Assembly (NCBI GenBank): GCA_963576475.1
Contig: OY754981.1
Coordinates: forward strand, 31,720,132 to 31,784,131
Reading direction: 5' to 3'
DNA from: Molanna angustata
Taxonomy: Eukaryota > Arthropoda > Insecta > Trichoptera > Molannidae
DNA: 64,000 bases
Shown: positions 43,722 through 54,168 of the stretch, in pieces
Layout: each line of letters opens with the position of its first letter
How positions within the stretch are numbered: the first letter of the stretch is position 1
Made by a program: the position numbers and the translations under genes
The notes under the pieces: model-generated
The model's input: only the letters and a program-made list of their open reading frames with translations
Told to the model about the DNA's origin: nothing
The model's database searches: none

Positions 43722-44021
43722 GCATTAAATTGACGTTGCGTTAAATTGACGTTGCATTAAATTGACGTTACATTAAATTGACGTTACATTAAACTGACGT
43801 TGCGTTAAATTGACGTTACATTAAATTGACGTTACATTAAACTGACGTTGCGTTAAATTGACGTTGCATTAAATTGGCGTTACATTAAATTGACGTTACA
43901 TTAAATTGACGTTGCGTTAAATTGACGTTGCATTAAATTGACGTTACATTAAATTGACCTTACATTAAATTGACGTTGCATTAAATTGACGTTGCATTAA
44001 ATTGACGTTACATTAAATTGA
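43722..44021. repeat. Tandem repeat, 16-bp unit, about 19 copies
   Basis: The unit is TTAAATTGACGTT plus GCA, GCG or ACA, in almost perfect 16-bp phase. Variants: AAACTGACG, AAATTGGCG and AAATTGACC. Each unit carries TGACGT, the core of a CREB/ATF-type site. No protein frame is credible. Confidence 0.95.
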
Positions 44022-44384
44022 CGAGTTAATTAACAAAGACTATAGCAGCTGAAACCGATGGCTAATGGAGCAAAGATCTGGGTTAAGTCTCTGAAAATGA
44101 TGGCGTTAGACACTTATCCAAGAATTATAATTACCTACTATTCTGCAAGCGGCAGCTGCGATATTTCATTTGCAACATTGCAGAAGGAACATTGCAGTAA
44201 TTGTTTGTTCATATTTAGACCGGTAATACAAAATTACTAAGGACATAAAGAAATCTTATTCCTTTCCTTACCACTTATATTGCAAAACAACATTTAGAAT
44301 CATATATAATATGTAAAACATTTTATTACCCTATCCTTTTTCTATATCTTAAATCTTACCACACCATTACTTCATTTCCCTAGG
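44022..44384. other. Intergenic DNA without a gene
   Basis: A 60-codon frame (44058-44240) has no recognisable motif. Nothing is supported. Confidence 0.4.
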
Positions 44385-44580
44385 CATTGAGAACCAAACG
44401 CCAGATTACTCTCTCTCTCTCTCTCTCTGACATTCATTTCTCGCTTCATTCACGTCCATGCATCGTCTTATACATGTTCTTCTGTTATTTTCACTTCTTG
44501 CGTCTCCATCTTTCAAAATTCCATTTATGTGATCGTGCCAACTTTTCCTTGACCGACCTCTACTTTTCCTAACACTCGTA
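44385..44580 (-). pseudogene. Probable decayed LINE tail with (CT)n run
   Basis: In minus orientation it shares the AAATGGAATTTTGAAAGATG and GGAAAAGTTGGCACGATC strings expected from the C-terminal segment of the relic at 20800-21175 (which has TTTTGAAAGACGGAAATG and GAGATGGCACGTCC). A (CT)n microsatellite of about 10 units lies at 44408-44427. It is too decayed to code. Confidence 0.4.
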
Positions 44581-44719
44581 AAAAAGGATTTTTAGTAATT
44601 GGCTCCCGCGTTTGATTCCCGGAGGAGACACAGTTTTCATTGTTTTTTTCAGCTTGGATCTGAGTAACGATAAACATCGTGTTTTCGGAATGTGACAACT
44701 CGTTATTGGGTATGTATAT

Positions 44720-45599
44720 TGTAGCAGACGCACTGCGTCTCTATTGACAATAGGTTGTCCCTTGCACGGCCGCTGGCGGACCAATGTTTTTGTCGTACCC
44801 GAGCGTATTCAATGAGCACTATTGCCTGACCTGTACACCAATGATCTCCCTACAGTGATCGCCCAAGGAGCGATTTGTAGACTTTTGGCAGTATCAGAAA
44901 TGACTCGAACCTCACAACAGTGACCGCTCAAGGAGCGGTTTGTCGATTCTTGGCGTTTAAGGGAAGCGAAACTGCCCCGGTATACCAGCATAAGCCAGGG
45001 TCCAGGCAGGCAGTACTTCACCTTATCAAGTCAATTTCTTCCTGAACCAGGTATTCAGTCGTAGGGTTTGCCTACAACCAGAGTCTAGGATCGAGAAATG
45101 AAACAAGTCAGACAAGTAAAAAAGCTCTGTTTATTCAATAAAATTGTTCATTTTTATATTTATTAATTGACGGCCTAATAGCGCCCACCCACATTGTTTT
45201 GTATGCGGGGGGTCTGCCCACACACCGCGCAATCGTGGGTGGTCGTCGATTGTAGGTATCTACATGTACCTACTGACAAATACCTATCACAGTTCAGTAC
45301 TTGTCAGTCTGCAGCACGACACACAGTTATACAATTTTATATCAAATAAATAAATACAAACAATAAGACATGTGTAAAGGGCATGGTACAATATAAAACA
45401 AATGTAAATAAGTATTCTTAGATCTAATTGATAACCGAAAACGTAGACGACTTGCGATATAATTTTTTAATTTAAAATATTTTCATAAATGCTCTCGCTA
45501 CGGTCGTCTCCGTTTTCGGTATCATTTTTAGTATGTGTACATACATAATATTAACAAATTTTCCGAGATTATTTTAGTCTGTTTCCTACGTTCGTAACA
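44720..45599 (-). repeat. BEL/Pao 3-prime LTR
   Basis: The 880-bp terminal repeat reads TGTTACGAACGTAGG at its minus-strand start and ends GCGTCTGCTACA. It is the uninterrupted copy and shows the empty site (AATGTAAATAAG at 45401-45412) of the insertion found in the other LTR. Confidence 0.95.
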
Positions 45600-45610
45600 C
45601 TCCCCCCAGT
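45600..45610 (-). other. Polypurine tract of the BEL/Pao element
   Basis: On the minus strand ACTGGGGGGAG immediately precedes the 3-prime LTR. This is the usual position of the plus-strand primer in LTR elements. Confidence 0.75.
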
Positions 45611-45637
45611 GTTTTACTCTAGGGGTGAAACACTTAA

Positions 45638-48600
45638 TCACACGGACGTTAGGAAGCTTGCCACTTTCACTGCGGGTTTCGTATAAACTCCGGTTGCAGT
45701 TTGTACCCTGACTGTCCTGACTTGTCCGTCTTCCGCTGTTATAACTTCGATGATCCGTCCCTTTGGCCAATGGTTGCGGGGTTGGGTTCCGTCCATGATG
45801 ACTACGAGGTCCCCTATTTTCAAAGGTGTAACTTCCTCTTTCCATTTTCTCCTCTGGGCAAGGGTGGGTAGGTATTCTTTTAACCATCGCCGCCAGAACA
45901 TGTCGGCCATGTGTTGAGCGACTCTCCACTGTTTGCGAAGGCAAACTTCGTTTTGGTTTGGATCGTGCCAAACCAGTCGTGGTCGCTCTCCTGCTGACCC
46001 AAGCAGAAAATGATTTGGCGTAAGCGGTTCTTCGTCTTCGGGGTTCGTCGTGACGTGTGTAAGTGGCCGACTGTTGACCGTGTATTCTGCTTCTGCTAGT
46101 GCTGTCAACAGTGTTTCTTCTCGGGGCGTTCGTTCCTTGAGGATGGCGCTGAGTGCTGTTTTTACTGAACGTACCAGACGTTCCCATGCTCCCCCCATGT
46201 GGGGTGCAGATGGTGGGTTGAAATGCCATTCCATATTCTTCTCTGCCACGAAGTTCAGCACCCGTTCATCTTTAACTATGATTTTGAGAGCTTCAACCAT
46301 TTCCTTGTCGGCACCCCTAAAATTGGTGCCGTTGTCGGAATACATGCACTTTGGTTGACCTCTTCGTGCTGTCATTCGTCTTATCGCCATGATGGTCGCG
46401 TCGCTGGTTAAAGATGATACCAACTCCAGATGGACGGCTCGGGTTGTCATACAGGTGAATAGTGCGCAGTATCTTTTTTCACGGCGTCTGCCTATTGTCA
46501 CTAGCATTGAGCCGAATAAATCTACACCACAGTGTGTAAATGGTCTGAGCCCGTGTGCTAATCTTCCGATTGGTAGTTGCCCCATTAGGGGTGCTTTTGG
46601 CTTTGCTTTTCTTTGCTTACACGTAAAACATTCGTGTATCACTTTCCTGACTGTTGTTCTCAGCCTTGTTATAGCGAAGTTTGTCCTCAATTCTGCCACC
46701 GTCCTTTCGACTCCGTGGTGGTGCCCGTTTCGGCTGTGGTGGTATCTAATCAGGAGACGAGTATAATGATGTGCTCCATCTAAAATAACGGGAGATACCA
46801 CTCCACCCACTGAGTTCCCCAGTGCTTGGAGTCTAGTTTTCATTCGAAGGACCCCCTTGTCGTCAAGGGTCGGTGCCAGGGTGAGAAGATGGCTATCTCG
46901 GGGTATGACACACCTGTTTTTCAAACTCGCAATTTCTTGAGGAAACATTTCATACTGGACCCTTTTTACTAATTTTTCTTCAGCATTTTCCAGCTCATTT
47001 GCCCTGAGTGGTCCACTGACTAGGTCACTCTGATGTTTTTTGCAACGTCTGGTGAACCTTTGTACCCATGCCATGGCTCGCAGCAGGCGAACCCACGATG
47101 AGAAACGTTCCCATTCAAACAGTCTCTCCATGTCACTTTGTACTGCAAAATTGACATACTGAGTGCGTATTTCAAGATCATCGGTCTCTGAAATATGTCG
47201 GGTTCTTTCTTTAGGCCAATGCCTTTCAGTTTCTTTCAGAAATGTTGGTCCTGCGTACCATAAACCATTCGTTGTCATGTCAGGCGTCTCGACATTCCTT
47301 GTGCCAATATCAGCTGGGTTGTTGGCTGTAGGTATCCACTTCCAGTTGCTTTTTGATGTTAATTCGTCGATCTCGCCCAAGCGGTTGGCTACGAATGTTG
47401 TGTATTTCCTAGGATCTGTTCTTATCCAGCATAGTACTGTTGTCGAATCGGTCCACATGACCGTCCGATGTATTGTTCTTCGGCATTCCTTTGTAATGGT
47501 GGCCGCCAGGCGGGCCCCCATTAGTGCCGCTTGTAACTCAAGTCTTGGAATCGACATCGGGCGAAGTGGCGCTACTTTGCATTTTCCTGCCATGAATGTG
47601 ATTCGTCTGTCTTGTTCTACTGACTCGACTAGGTAAGCCACAGTGCAGCACGCTTGTTCGGAGGCGTCGCAAAATACATGTAGCTCTAAATTGCTTGTTT
47701 TGTGGTAGGTACAGCACCTTGGTATTTGACATTCTATGCCCTCTACCGATCGTATCCATTCTTGCCATTTCTCGGCGTGTGAGGCTTCGATCTTGTCGTC
47801 CCAGCCCACTGTTGAGCGCCAAACTTCTTGTAATATTATTTTTGGTCTTATCGTCAAGCAAGAGACAAAACCCGCAGGATCAAATATTTTCATTGCCTCA
47901 CTAAGAAGACGTCTCTTTGTGGGCCACACATCGGTCTGTTTCTTGAGGGAGTCGAGCGAAAATATAAAGTTGTCAGTGGTGGTATCCCATAATACCCCTA
48001 ACACACACTCTATGTGGCTGTCTATTACTTGGATGGCTCGTCCATTGGTCGCCCGTTCATTATCGGGGACACATTTCAATACTCTTGGCTTATTACTAGC
48101 CCAATTGACTAGTTCAAACCCTCCCTCTGAGAGCACGTGCCGAATATTTTTTATTTTTGTGATGGCCTCTCTCTCATCGTGGACTGAGTCCAAGTAATCA
48201 TCCATGTAGAAATTATCTTTTATTGTCTTAGTCACCACTATATTTTCACTTGTTTCCGCGATTGCATTTTTCACGAATTGTGCCGAACTCGGTGAGCATT
48301 TGGCGCCAAACATCATTGCGGTTAACATATATGTTTTTATGATGTCATCGGGTTTATCCCTCCACAGGAACAATTGTGATTTCTGATCTTCTTCCTTTAT
48401 GCGAATCCTCAGAAACATTTCTTTGATGTCCGCCGCGATTGCCACGCGACCTTCCCTGAACCTCAGTATATTGCCCAACAAGGAGGTGAGTAGATCCGGT
48501 CCAGGCAATAGTGCGTTGTTCAGAGACGTTCCATTGCATTTGCAGGCGGCGTCGAAGACGACTCTGATTTTTCCCGATTTATGGGGGTTGGTGACTGCAA

Positions 48601-50821
48601 AATGCGGCAAGTACCATTTTCTAGGGGCAGGCTGTGCCGCCTCTTCGTTAGTGAGTTGACGGGCGTAACCCTTGTTCACCAAGTCTTTTATTTTTTCGGT
48701 GTAGGCTTTCGTCATTACTGTATCTCGAGCGAGCTTGCGTTCGAGTGACATCAATCTATTCACTGCACAGTGACGATTGTCAGGAAGATGCATATTATCT
48801 TCTTTCCAAATTAATCCGGTCTCCCATTGACCGGAAAGAGGGTTGGTCGTGGTATTCATGATGGCTGTTGCACGATGGTTTTCGGCGGACACTCGTGGTA
48901 ACAAACTCACACCGATTGATTCAAGAGAGAAATGATATTTCATCAATTCCTCTAGTCTTTGATTGTCTGTATTTAATGGTTGCGCGCGCATCACTAGAGA
49001 TATATTAATGTTTGGGTGGGGACCACCATGCACTGTCCACCCTAAGGCGGTTTTTGATAAGAGTCGATGGTCACTTCGCTCGCGCACTTCTCTAGACACA
49101 ATCAAATGGGCGTTGTCTTGCCCGATCAATACCAATGGTTGCACGACATTTTCGTCACCTCGTTGTGACACGGTGAGCTCGGGTAAGTCTAAACGCGCCA
49201 CTGTGTTTGCCGAAATCGTATATTCGGTGCCGCGTTTTTCACCACATATTTTTAATTTCACTCGGCGTGAATTCGGTTCAGAGGAACACATGTTGTTCGC
49301 GCCGTGTATGCGTAGTGTGCGCGTCGGTCCAAAGGCGCCGACCGCCGTCGCGACGCTCGCATCAATCAGGGTAACCGTTGAACCCTCGTCGAGCAATGCA
49401 TGCACTTTTTTCTGTCCATTTGGGCCACTAATATTCACTGGTATTATTTTCAATAATACGTCATTGTTCATGTCGCACACATTATGCATAACTTGAGCCG
49501 TATCTCGCGACGAAACGTCTCGGTGTAATGTTTTATGGTGGGCGCTGCGACAGTCACCCTCACCACACTTTTGTCGCCGACAATTACTAACTGAATGTCC
49601 CGGCACTAGACACACGAAACACAGTTTTGCACCTTTTACAAATGTCCACTTTTCATTTAGTGTTTTTTCTAAATAGCTTTTGCACTCGTATAGTTTGTGA
49701 TTCGCTTTACACAATCGGCATACAATAACAGGAGCGCGTTGATCTTCTGTTATTGTATTAACTTTTTCGCGGCGCCCTTTGTTGTTTGTTTGTACGACAG
49801 GCGCGGGCGAGTTTGCCGTACCTGCGGCCAAAGCGCGCCTTCCCATGTCCAGTAGCCAAGTGCTAAGGTCCTTGATGGTGGCTGTCGTACCTGGTGTTTG
49901 TGCTTGAGTCCATGACCATCTCATGAAATGTGGCATCTTATATGCTAGTTCTGTGAGGAGTTTCGGTGCCGCCAAGTGCTCGGGGCCGATTCCTTCTATT
50001 GCACCAATCAAATTTCTGATGCTCTGCCCGAAAGTTGCTATTTCATGCATCGAGGCATCTGCTGACAGACAGGGTAGCCTCTGCACCTTATCAAGTAGCG
50101 CATTCACGGTCTTTTGTTGGTTGCCGAAGCAAACTTCTAGACTTTCCAATATGAGGTCAACGTTTGCTGGGTCCATCATCATGGAGTCAACGGCCTGTAA
50201 TGCTTCTCCTTTCAATGCACGTTGAAGCCGGAGAAGGTTTTCTGCAGCTGTCAGGCCACATAGCGCTGTGGACTGCTCGTAGAGACCCTTGAACCTTTTC
50301 CATTCAAGAGGATTCCCCGAATACTCAGGCAGGTCCCTGGCGGACGTCTGCCTGGCCAAAAAGGAGTTAATCTTGGCGTCAGCCGACTCGCGGTTGTTGT
50401 TCACGCTCGTGTTCATAGACTGGGTTCTGAGAAGCTCCGTCAATGTCGCTAGCACCTGCGTCATCGCATCTGATTGAGATGAAGGCGAAGGCTGCGCAGC
50501 GACCCACTCCTGAGTACGCCTATTTGGTAATGCGTAGTCCTCAGGCAGTATCGGGTCGTCCTCTTCTTGTCTAACGGGGTTCATACGGGTTTGCAGGGCC
50601 CGTATCATTTCTTTTGCTTCCTCTAGGCTCTTCCTTGTCTCGGCGAGGGCGCTGGTAGTGTCTGACAACATCTTGTCTTTCTTCCTGAGAAGTTTTCGTT
50701 GATATCTGATGGTGTCTTCAGTGGCATCTGAAGCGACGGATCCCTCGGAATCCCGAGTACTCGGTGGTTTTGCCATAGATGTTGATGGTGCTCCCTTTCC
50801 AGAACGAAGTGAAGGAGTCAT
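45638..50821 (-). CDS. BEL/Pao gag-pol polyprotein
   Basis: One uninterrupted 1727-codon frame encodes all domains in standard order. Gag: coiled-coil-like segment (about 40-82), DUF1759-type capsid region from DLPEYSGNPLEWKRF (about 163-300), and zinc knuckles CRLC...C and CFVCLVPGHSVSNC (about 370-425). An aspartic protease follows with LLDEGSTVTLID near 478. RT: IRVVFDAACK, then the catalytic FYMDDYLDS near 873. RNase H: HVFCDASEQACC near 1050 and PRLELQAAL. Integrase: zinc-binding HH...CFTCKQRK (about 1364-1404), then GVDLFG (about 1432), SDNGTNFRGA (about 1494) and GGAWERL (about 1543) for the DDE triad. A DUF5641-type C-terminus has PLTPNHFLLG and PKGRIIEV. No stop or missing key residue is seen. 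The first ATG lies 48 bp inside the primer site. Antisense frames within it are shadows. Confidence 0.95.
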   Translation of the reverse strand: MTPSLRSGKGAPSTSMAKPPSTRDSEGSVASDATEDTIRYQRKLLRKKDKMLSDTTSALAETRKSLEEAKEMIRALQTRMNPVRQEEDDPILPEDYALPNRRTQEWVAAQPSPSSQSDAMTQVLATLTELLRTQSMNTSVNNNRESADAKINSFLARQTSARDLPEYSGNPLEWKRFKGLYEQSTALCGLTAAENLLRLQRALKGEALQAVDSMMMDPANVDLILESLEVCFGNQQKTVNALLDKVQRLPCLSADASMHEIATFGQSIRNLIGAIEGIGPEHLAAPKLLTELAYKMPHFMRWSWTQAQTPGTTATIKDLSTWLLDMGRRALAAGTANSPAPVVQTNNKGRREKVNTITEDQRAPVIVCRLCKANHKLYECKSYLEKTLNEKWTFVKGAKLCFVCLVPGHSVSNCRRQKCGEGDCRSAHHKTLHRDVSSRDTAQVMHNVCDMNNDVLLKIIPVNISGPNGQKKVHALLDEGSTVTLIDASVATAVGAFGPTRTLRIHGANNMCSSEPNSRRVKLKICGEKRGTEYTISANTVARLDLPELTVSQRGDENVVQPLVLIGQDNAHLIVSREVRERSDHRLLSKTALGWTVHGGPHPNINISLVMRAQPLNTDNQRLEELMKYHFSLESIGVSLLPRVSAENHRATAIMNTTTNPLSGQWETGLIWKEDNMHLPDNRHCAVNRLMSLERKLARDTVMTKAYTEKIKDLVNKGYARQLTNEEAAQPAPRKWYLPHFAVTNPHKSGKIRVVFDAACKCNGTSLNNALLPGPDLLTSLLGNILRFREGRVAIAADIKEMFLRIRIKEEDQKSQLFLWRDKPDDIIKTYMLTAMMFGAKCSPSSAQFVKNAIAETSENIVVTKTIKDNFYMDDYLDSVHDEREAITKIKNIRHVLSEGGFELVNWASNKPRVLKCVPDNERATNGRAIQVIDSHIECVLGVLWDTTTDNFIFSLDSLKKQTDVWPTKRRLLSEAMKIFDPAGFVSCLTIRPKIILQEVWRSTVGWDDKIEASHAEKWQEWIRSVEGIECQIPRCCTYHKTSNLELHVFCDASEQACCTVAYLVESVEQDRRITFMAGKCKVAPLRPMSIPRLELQAALMGARLAATITKECRRTIHRTVMWTDSTTVLCWIRTDPRKYTTFVANRLGEIDELTSKSNWKWIPTANNPADIGTRNVETPDMTTNGLWYAGPTFLKETERHWPKERTRHISETDDLEIRTQYVNFAVQSDMERLFEWERFSSWVRLLRAMAWVQRFTRRCKKHQSDLVSGPLRANELENAEEKLVKRVQYEMFPQEIASLKNRCVIPRDSHLLTLAPTLDDKGVLRMKTRLQALGNSVGGVVSPVILDGAHHYTRLLIRYHHSRNGHHHGVERTVAELRTNFAITRLRTTVRKVIHECFTCKQRKAKPKAPLMGQLPIGRLAHGLRPFTHCGVDLFGSMLVTIGRRREKRYCALFTCMTTRAVHLELVSSLTSDATIMAIRRMTARRGQPKCMYSDNGTNFRGADKEMVEALKIIVKDERVLNFVAEKNMEWHFNPPSAPHMGGAWERLVRSVKTALSAILKERTPREETLLTALAEAEYTVNSRPLTHVTTNPEDEEPLTPNHFLLGSAGERPRLVWHDPNQNEVCLRKQWRVAQHMADMFWRRWLKEYLPTLAQRRKWKEEVTPLKIGDLVVIMDGTQPRNHWPKGRIIEVITAEDGQVRTVRVQTATGVYTKPAVKVASFLTSV

Positions 50822-50868
50822 CTTGGAATGATCTCAGTAGCGGCGGTGGATGGACGTGTGGATCAGGG

Positions 50869-50886
50869 ATCCGGCTCGAAGGACCA
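50869..50886 (-). other. Primer binding site, tRNA-Tyr type
   Basis: On the minus strand, five bases after the 5-prime LTR, TGGTCCTTCGAGCCGGAT is complementary over 18 nt to the usual 3-prime end of eukaryotic tRNA-Tyr (ATCCGGCTCGAAGGACCA). It would prime minus-strand DNA synthesis. The tRNA identity is from recall and was not checked against this genome. Confidence 0.8.
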
Positions 50887-51581
50887 GTTAATGTAGCAGA
50901 CGCACTGCGTCTCTATTGACAATAGGTTGTCCCTTGCACGGCCGCTGGCGGACCAATGTTTTTGTCGTACCCGAGCGTATTCAATGAGCACTATTGCCTG
51001 ACCTGTACACCAATGATCTCCCTACAGTGATCGCCCAAGGAGCGATTTGTAGACTTTTGGCAGTATCAGAAATGACTCGAACCTCACAACAGTGACCGCT
51101 CAAGGAGCGGTTTGTCGATTCTTGGCGTTTAAGGGAAGCGAAACTGCCCCGGTATACCAGCATAAGCCAGGGTCCAGGCAGGCAGTACTTCACCTTATCA
51201 AGTCAATTTCTTCCTGAACCAGGTATTCAGTCGTAGGGTTTGCCTACAACCAGAGTCTAGGATCGAGAAATGAAACAAGTCAGACAAGTAAAAAAGCTCT
51301 GTTTATTCAATAAAATTGTTCATTTTTATATTTATTAATTGACGGCCTAATAGCGCCCACCCACATTGTTTTGTATGCGGGGGGTCTGCCCACACACCGC
51401 GCAATCGTGGGTGGTCGTCGATTGTAGGTATCTACATGTACCTACTGACAAATACCTATCACAGTTCAGTACTTGTCAGTCTGCAGCACGACACACAGTT
51501 ATACAATTTTATATCAAATAAATAAATACAAACAATAAGACATGTGTAAAGGGCATGGTACAATATAAAACAAATGTAAAT

Positions 51582-52728
51582 TGATATGCGGGGAAAGAGG
51601 GCAAGGCGTAATATGAGGCCATAGCCGTTCCCTACAACCAAAGGGGCAGAGCAGTGAAACACCAGTGAATGTTGAAGTGTCGCAATTTATTAATTTGAAG
51701 AAGAAGCAGACAAGAAACATAAAATAAACATATTGAGCACAGCAAATAAACATATGAGAAAGGCCAAAGTAATACACTAAAGTCACTTAACACTACTGCA
51801 TGTCCATCATGCTGGCCAGGGACGTCGCAAACGGTGCGATGGGTCGGATGATGATGATGATGGCGTGTCCCACACGCCTGAGACAGCGGTGACGGCCCAG
51901 GCCAGACGGCGAAGCGGTGGTGGCGGCCAGGCTAGAGGCGGCGGCGGGCGGCGGCGGCGGCAGCAGGCGGCGGCGGCAGGCGTCTAGCGGGCAGGCCACG
52001 GGTTCGCAGGTCTGGTGCCTCTGGGGTTCGTCCCACTCGTCTGCAGTGGACGGTCCGACGTTGATGATGAGGCTGGGACTAGACATCCGTCTCAGTCCCA
52101 GGCGACGGTCAACCTGGCGTGGATGATGACGGAGGAGGAAGGCCAAGGCCGGAGGTTAGGCTCGGCCAGCAGCAGGGCCAGGGCTCCGGAGCGTGCACCG
52201 CCCTTGGTGCAACCGGTGAGTCCTGGAATCTTCCGTGTCAGCTGGTCGAGACGTGTGCCATCCTGCACCAGGGTCCTCAGTAGTGGAGAGGGCGAACGTG
52301 AACGAGGTGGCCGAGATATAAAGCACACCGGGCCGCGGCCAGCAGGCCGCGGCCAGCGTTCGTATTCCTCTTGTGGGTGTAGACTGGTTCTTCTCTGGCG
52401 GCGAATGTGTTGATTCTTGCTGCGAATGACGATTCCCGACGACTGCTGACTGCTAACTGCTAACTGCTAACTGCTAACTGCTAACTGCTAACTGCTAACT
52501 GACTACGGAGCGGAAAACGGCCTCTTCTTAACCGGACCACCGGTCCGTCGCCGAGCCGGTACAAGACGATCGCCGGCGGGTTCTCATTGGCTGTCTGCCT
52601 CGCGTTCTCATTGGCTGTCTGGCTTGTCCGGCTCGGTCACGTGGTACGGCGATGGTCGGTACCGAATTGAGAAGCAACCGTAGCGTAAGCAGGCTCGACT
52701 TTTGGTCACTGCAAATCCGGACGCATCA
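51582..52728 (-). repeat. Nested element, 3-prime LTR
   Basis: It starts TTGAT-ATGCGGGGAAAG on the plus strand and ends GACGCATCA. It holds a GGC-rich trinucleotide tract (about 51935-51982), TATAAAG at about 52316-52322, a GGCCGCGGCCAGCAGGCCGC palindrome (about 52331-52350) and a run of seven CTAACTG heptamers. Frames such as 51917-52126 and 52015-52413 occur identically in both LTRs but show no recognised domain; I do not call genes. Confidence 0.9.
52444..52503. repeat. CTAACTG heptamer repeat
   Basis: Seven tandem CTAACTG units lie within the LTR, and the same run lies at 53884-53943 in the other LTR with the same copy number, consistent with recent LTR duplication. Confidence 0.9.
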
Positions 52729-52745
52729 ATCCCCCCCGCTTTCTT
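52729..52745 (-). other. Polypurine tract of the nested element
   Basis: On the minus strand AAGAAAGCGGGGGGGAT abuts the 3-prime LTR. This is a strong polypurine tract and sets the element's orientation. Confidence 0.75.
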
Positions 52746-53000
52746 GACCAAAAGCCGAGCGGTGCGAATTATCCTGAAGAAGTGGTTGTTAGGCGCCACT
52801 GGATCTTGTCCCGAATCCAGAAACGGTGTTCCTCTGAAGCCAAAGACATCTGGGCGGCATGCCGGGGAATAGACAAGGCGATCGCTGTCTTCGGAGCAGT
52901 GGTCTTCATCCCGGTGCGGCGGTCTTCTCGGCGAGGTACTTGTCACTGGTGCTCACTACTCTGGGTCTCTCAGGGTCGCTGTTCTTTTCTCTAAAAAGAG

Positions 53001-53019
53001 TCCCACTGCTGGGCCGCCA
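53001..53019 (-). other. Putative primer binding site of the nested element
   Basis: On the minus strand TGGCGGCCCAGCAGTGGGA begins two bases after the 5-prime LTR. A TGG start at this position is standard for a tRNA primer. I could not assign the tRNA. The second half also resembles the CCAGCAGTGGG motif of lepidopteran LINEs, so chance similarity must be considered. Confidence 0.5.
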
Positions 53020-53021
53020 AT

Positions 53022-54168
53022 TGATATGCGGGGAAAGAGGGCAAGGCGTAATATGAGGCCATAGCCGTTCCCTACAACCAAAGGGGCAGAGCAGTGAAAC
53101 ACCAGTGAATGTTGAAGTGTCGCAATTTATTAATTTGAAGAAGAAGCAGACAAGAAACATAAAATAAACATATTGAGCACAGCAAATAAACATATGAGAA
53201 AGGCCAAAGTAATACACTAAAGTCACTTAACACTACTGCATGTCCATCATGCTGGCCAGGGACGTCGCAAACGGTGCGATGGGTCGGATGATGATGATGA
53301 TGGCGTGTCCCACACGCCTGAGACAGCGGTGACGGCCCAGGCCAGACGGCGAAGCGGTGGTGGCGGCCAGGCTAGAGGCGGCGGCGGGCGGCGGCGGCGG
53401 CAGCAGGCGGCGGCGGCAGGCGTCTAGCGGGCAGGCCACGGGTTCGCAGGTCTGGTGCCTCTGGGGTTCGTCCCACTCGTCTGCAGTGGACGGTCCGACG
53501 TTGATGATGAGGCTGGGACTAGACATCCGTCTCAGTCCCAGGCGACGGTCAACCTGGCGTGGATGATGACGGAGGAGGAAGGCCAAGGCCGGAGGTTAGG
53601 CTCGGCCAGCAGCAGGGCCAGGGCTCCGGAGCGTGCACCGCCCTTGGTGCAACCGGTGAGTCCTGGAATCTTCCGTGTCAGCTGGTCGAGACGTGTGCCA
53701 TCCTGCACCAGGGTCCTCAGTAGTGGAGAGGGCGAACGTGAACGAGGTGGCCGAGATATAAAGCACACCGGGCCGCGGCCAGCAGGCCGCGGCCAGCGTT
53801 CGTATTCCTCTTGTGGGTGTAGACTGGTTCTTCTCTGGCGGCGAATGTGTTGATTCTTGCTGCGAATGACGATTCCCGACGACTGCTGACTGCTAACTGC
53901 TAACTGCTAACTGCTAACTGCTAACTGCTAACTGCTAACTGACTACGGAGCGGAAAACGGCCTCTTCTTAACCGGACCACCGGTCCGTCGCCGAGCCGGT
54001 ACAAGACGATCGCCGGCGGGTTCTCATTGGCTGTCTGCCTCGCGTTCTCATTGGCTGTCTGGCTTGTCCGGCTCGGTCACGTGGTACGGCGATGGTCGGT
54101 ACCGAATTGAGAAGCAACCGTAGCGTAAGCAGGCTCGACTTTTGGTCACTGCAAATCCGGACGCATCA
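53022..54168 (-). repeat. Nested element, 5-prime LTR
   Basis: This is the second copy of the 1147-bp LTR, offset 1440 bp from the first. No difference was found in the parts compared, including the heptamer run and GC-rich tract. Its right boundary sits in the BEL/Pao LTR. Confidence 0.9.

Larger units (their letters stand above)
51582..54168 (-). mobile_element. Non-autonomous LTR element with long LTRs and 293-bp interior
   Basis: Two 1147-bp direct repeats (51582-52728 and 53022-54168), which look identical, flank only 293 bp. Termini are TG...CA. Flanking tetramers are AAAT and ATAT, a probable 4-bp duplication with one mismatch. In minus orientation the interior starts with a primer-site-like sequence and ends with a polypurine tract, fixing the direction. 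No gag or pol is present, so replication would need another element's proteins. The composition is much richer in G and C than all surrounding DNA, hinting at a different history or transfer. It resembles TRIM/LARD elements in lacking genes, but the LTRs are unusually long relative to the interior. Confidence 0.85.

Noticed and set aside
46050..50477. Antisense frames of up to 177 codons within the BEL/Pao element (for example 47163-47636, 48963-49496)
   Set aside because: They are readings of the opposite strand of a well-supported gag-pol frame, with no domain or start context of their own.
44809..51193. Identical 70-codon frames in the two BEL/Pao LTRs
   Set aside because: The identity reflects LTR duplication. 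The frames lie in non-coding terminal repeats.
51917..53853. GC-rich frames repeated in both LTRs of the nested element
   Set aside because: They are identical only because the LTRs are identical, follow trinucleotide tracts and show no recognised domain.
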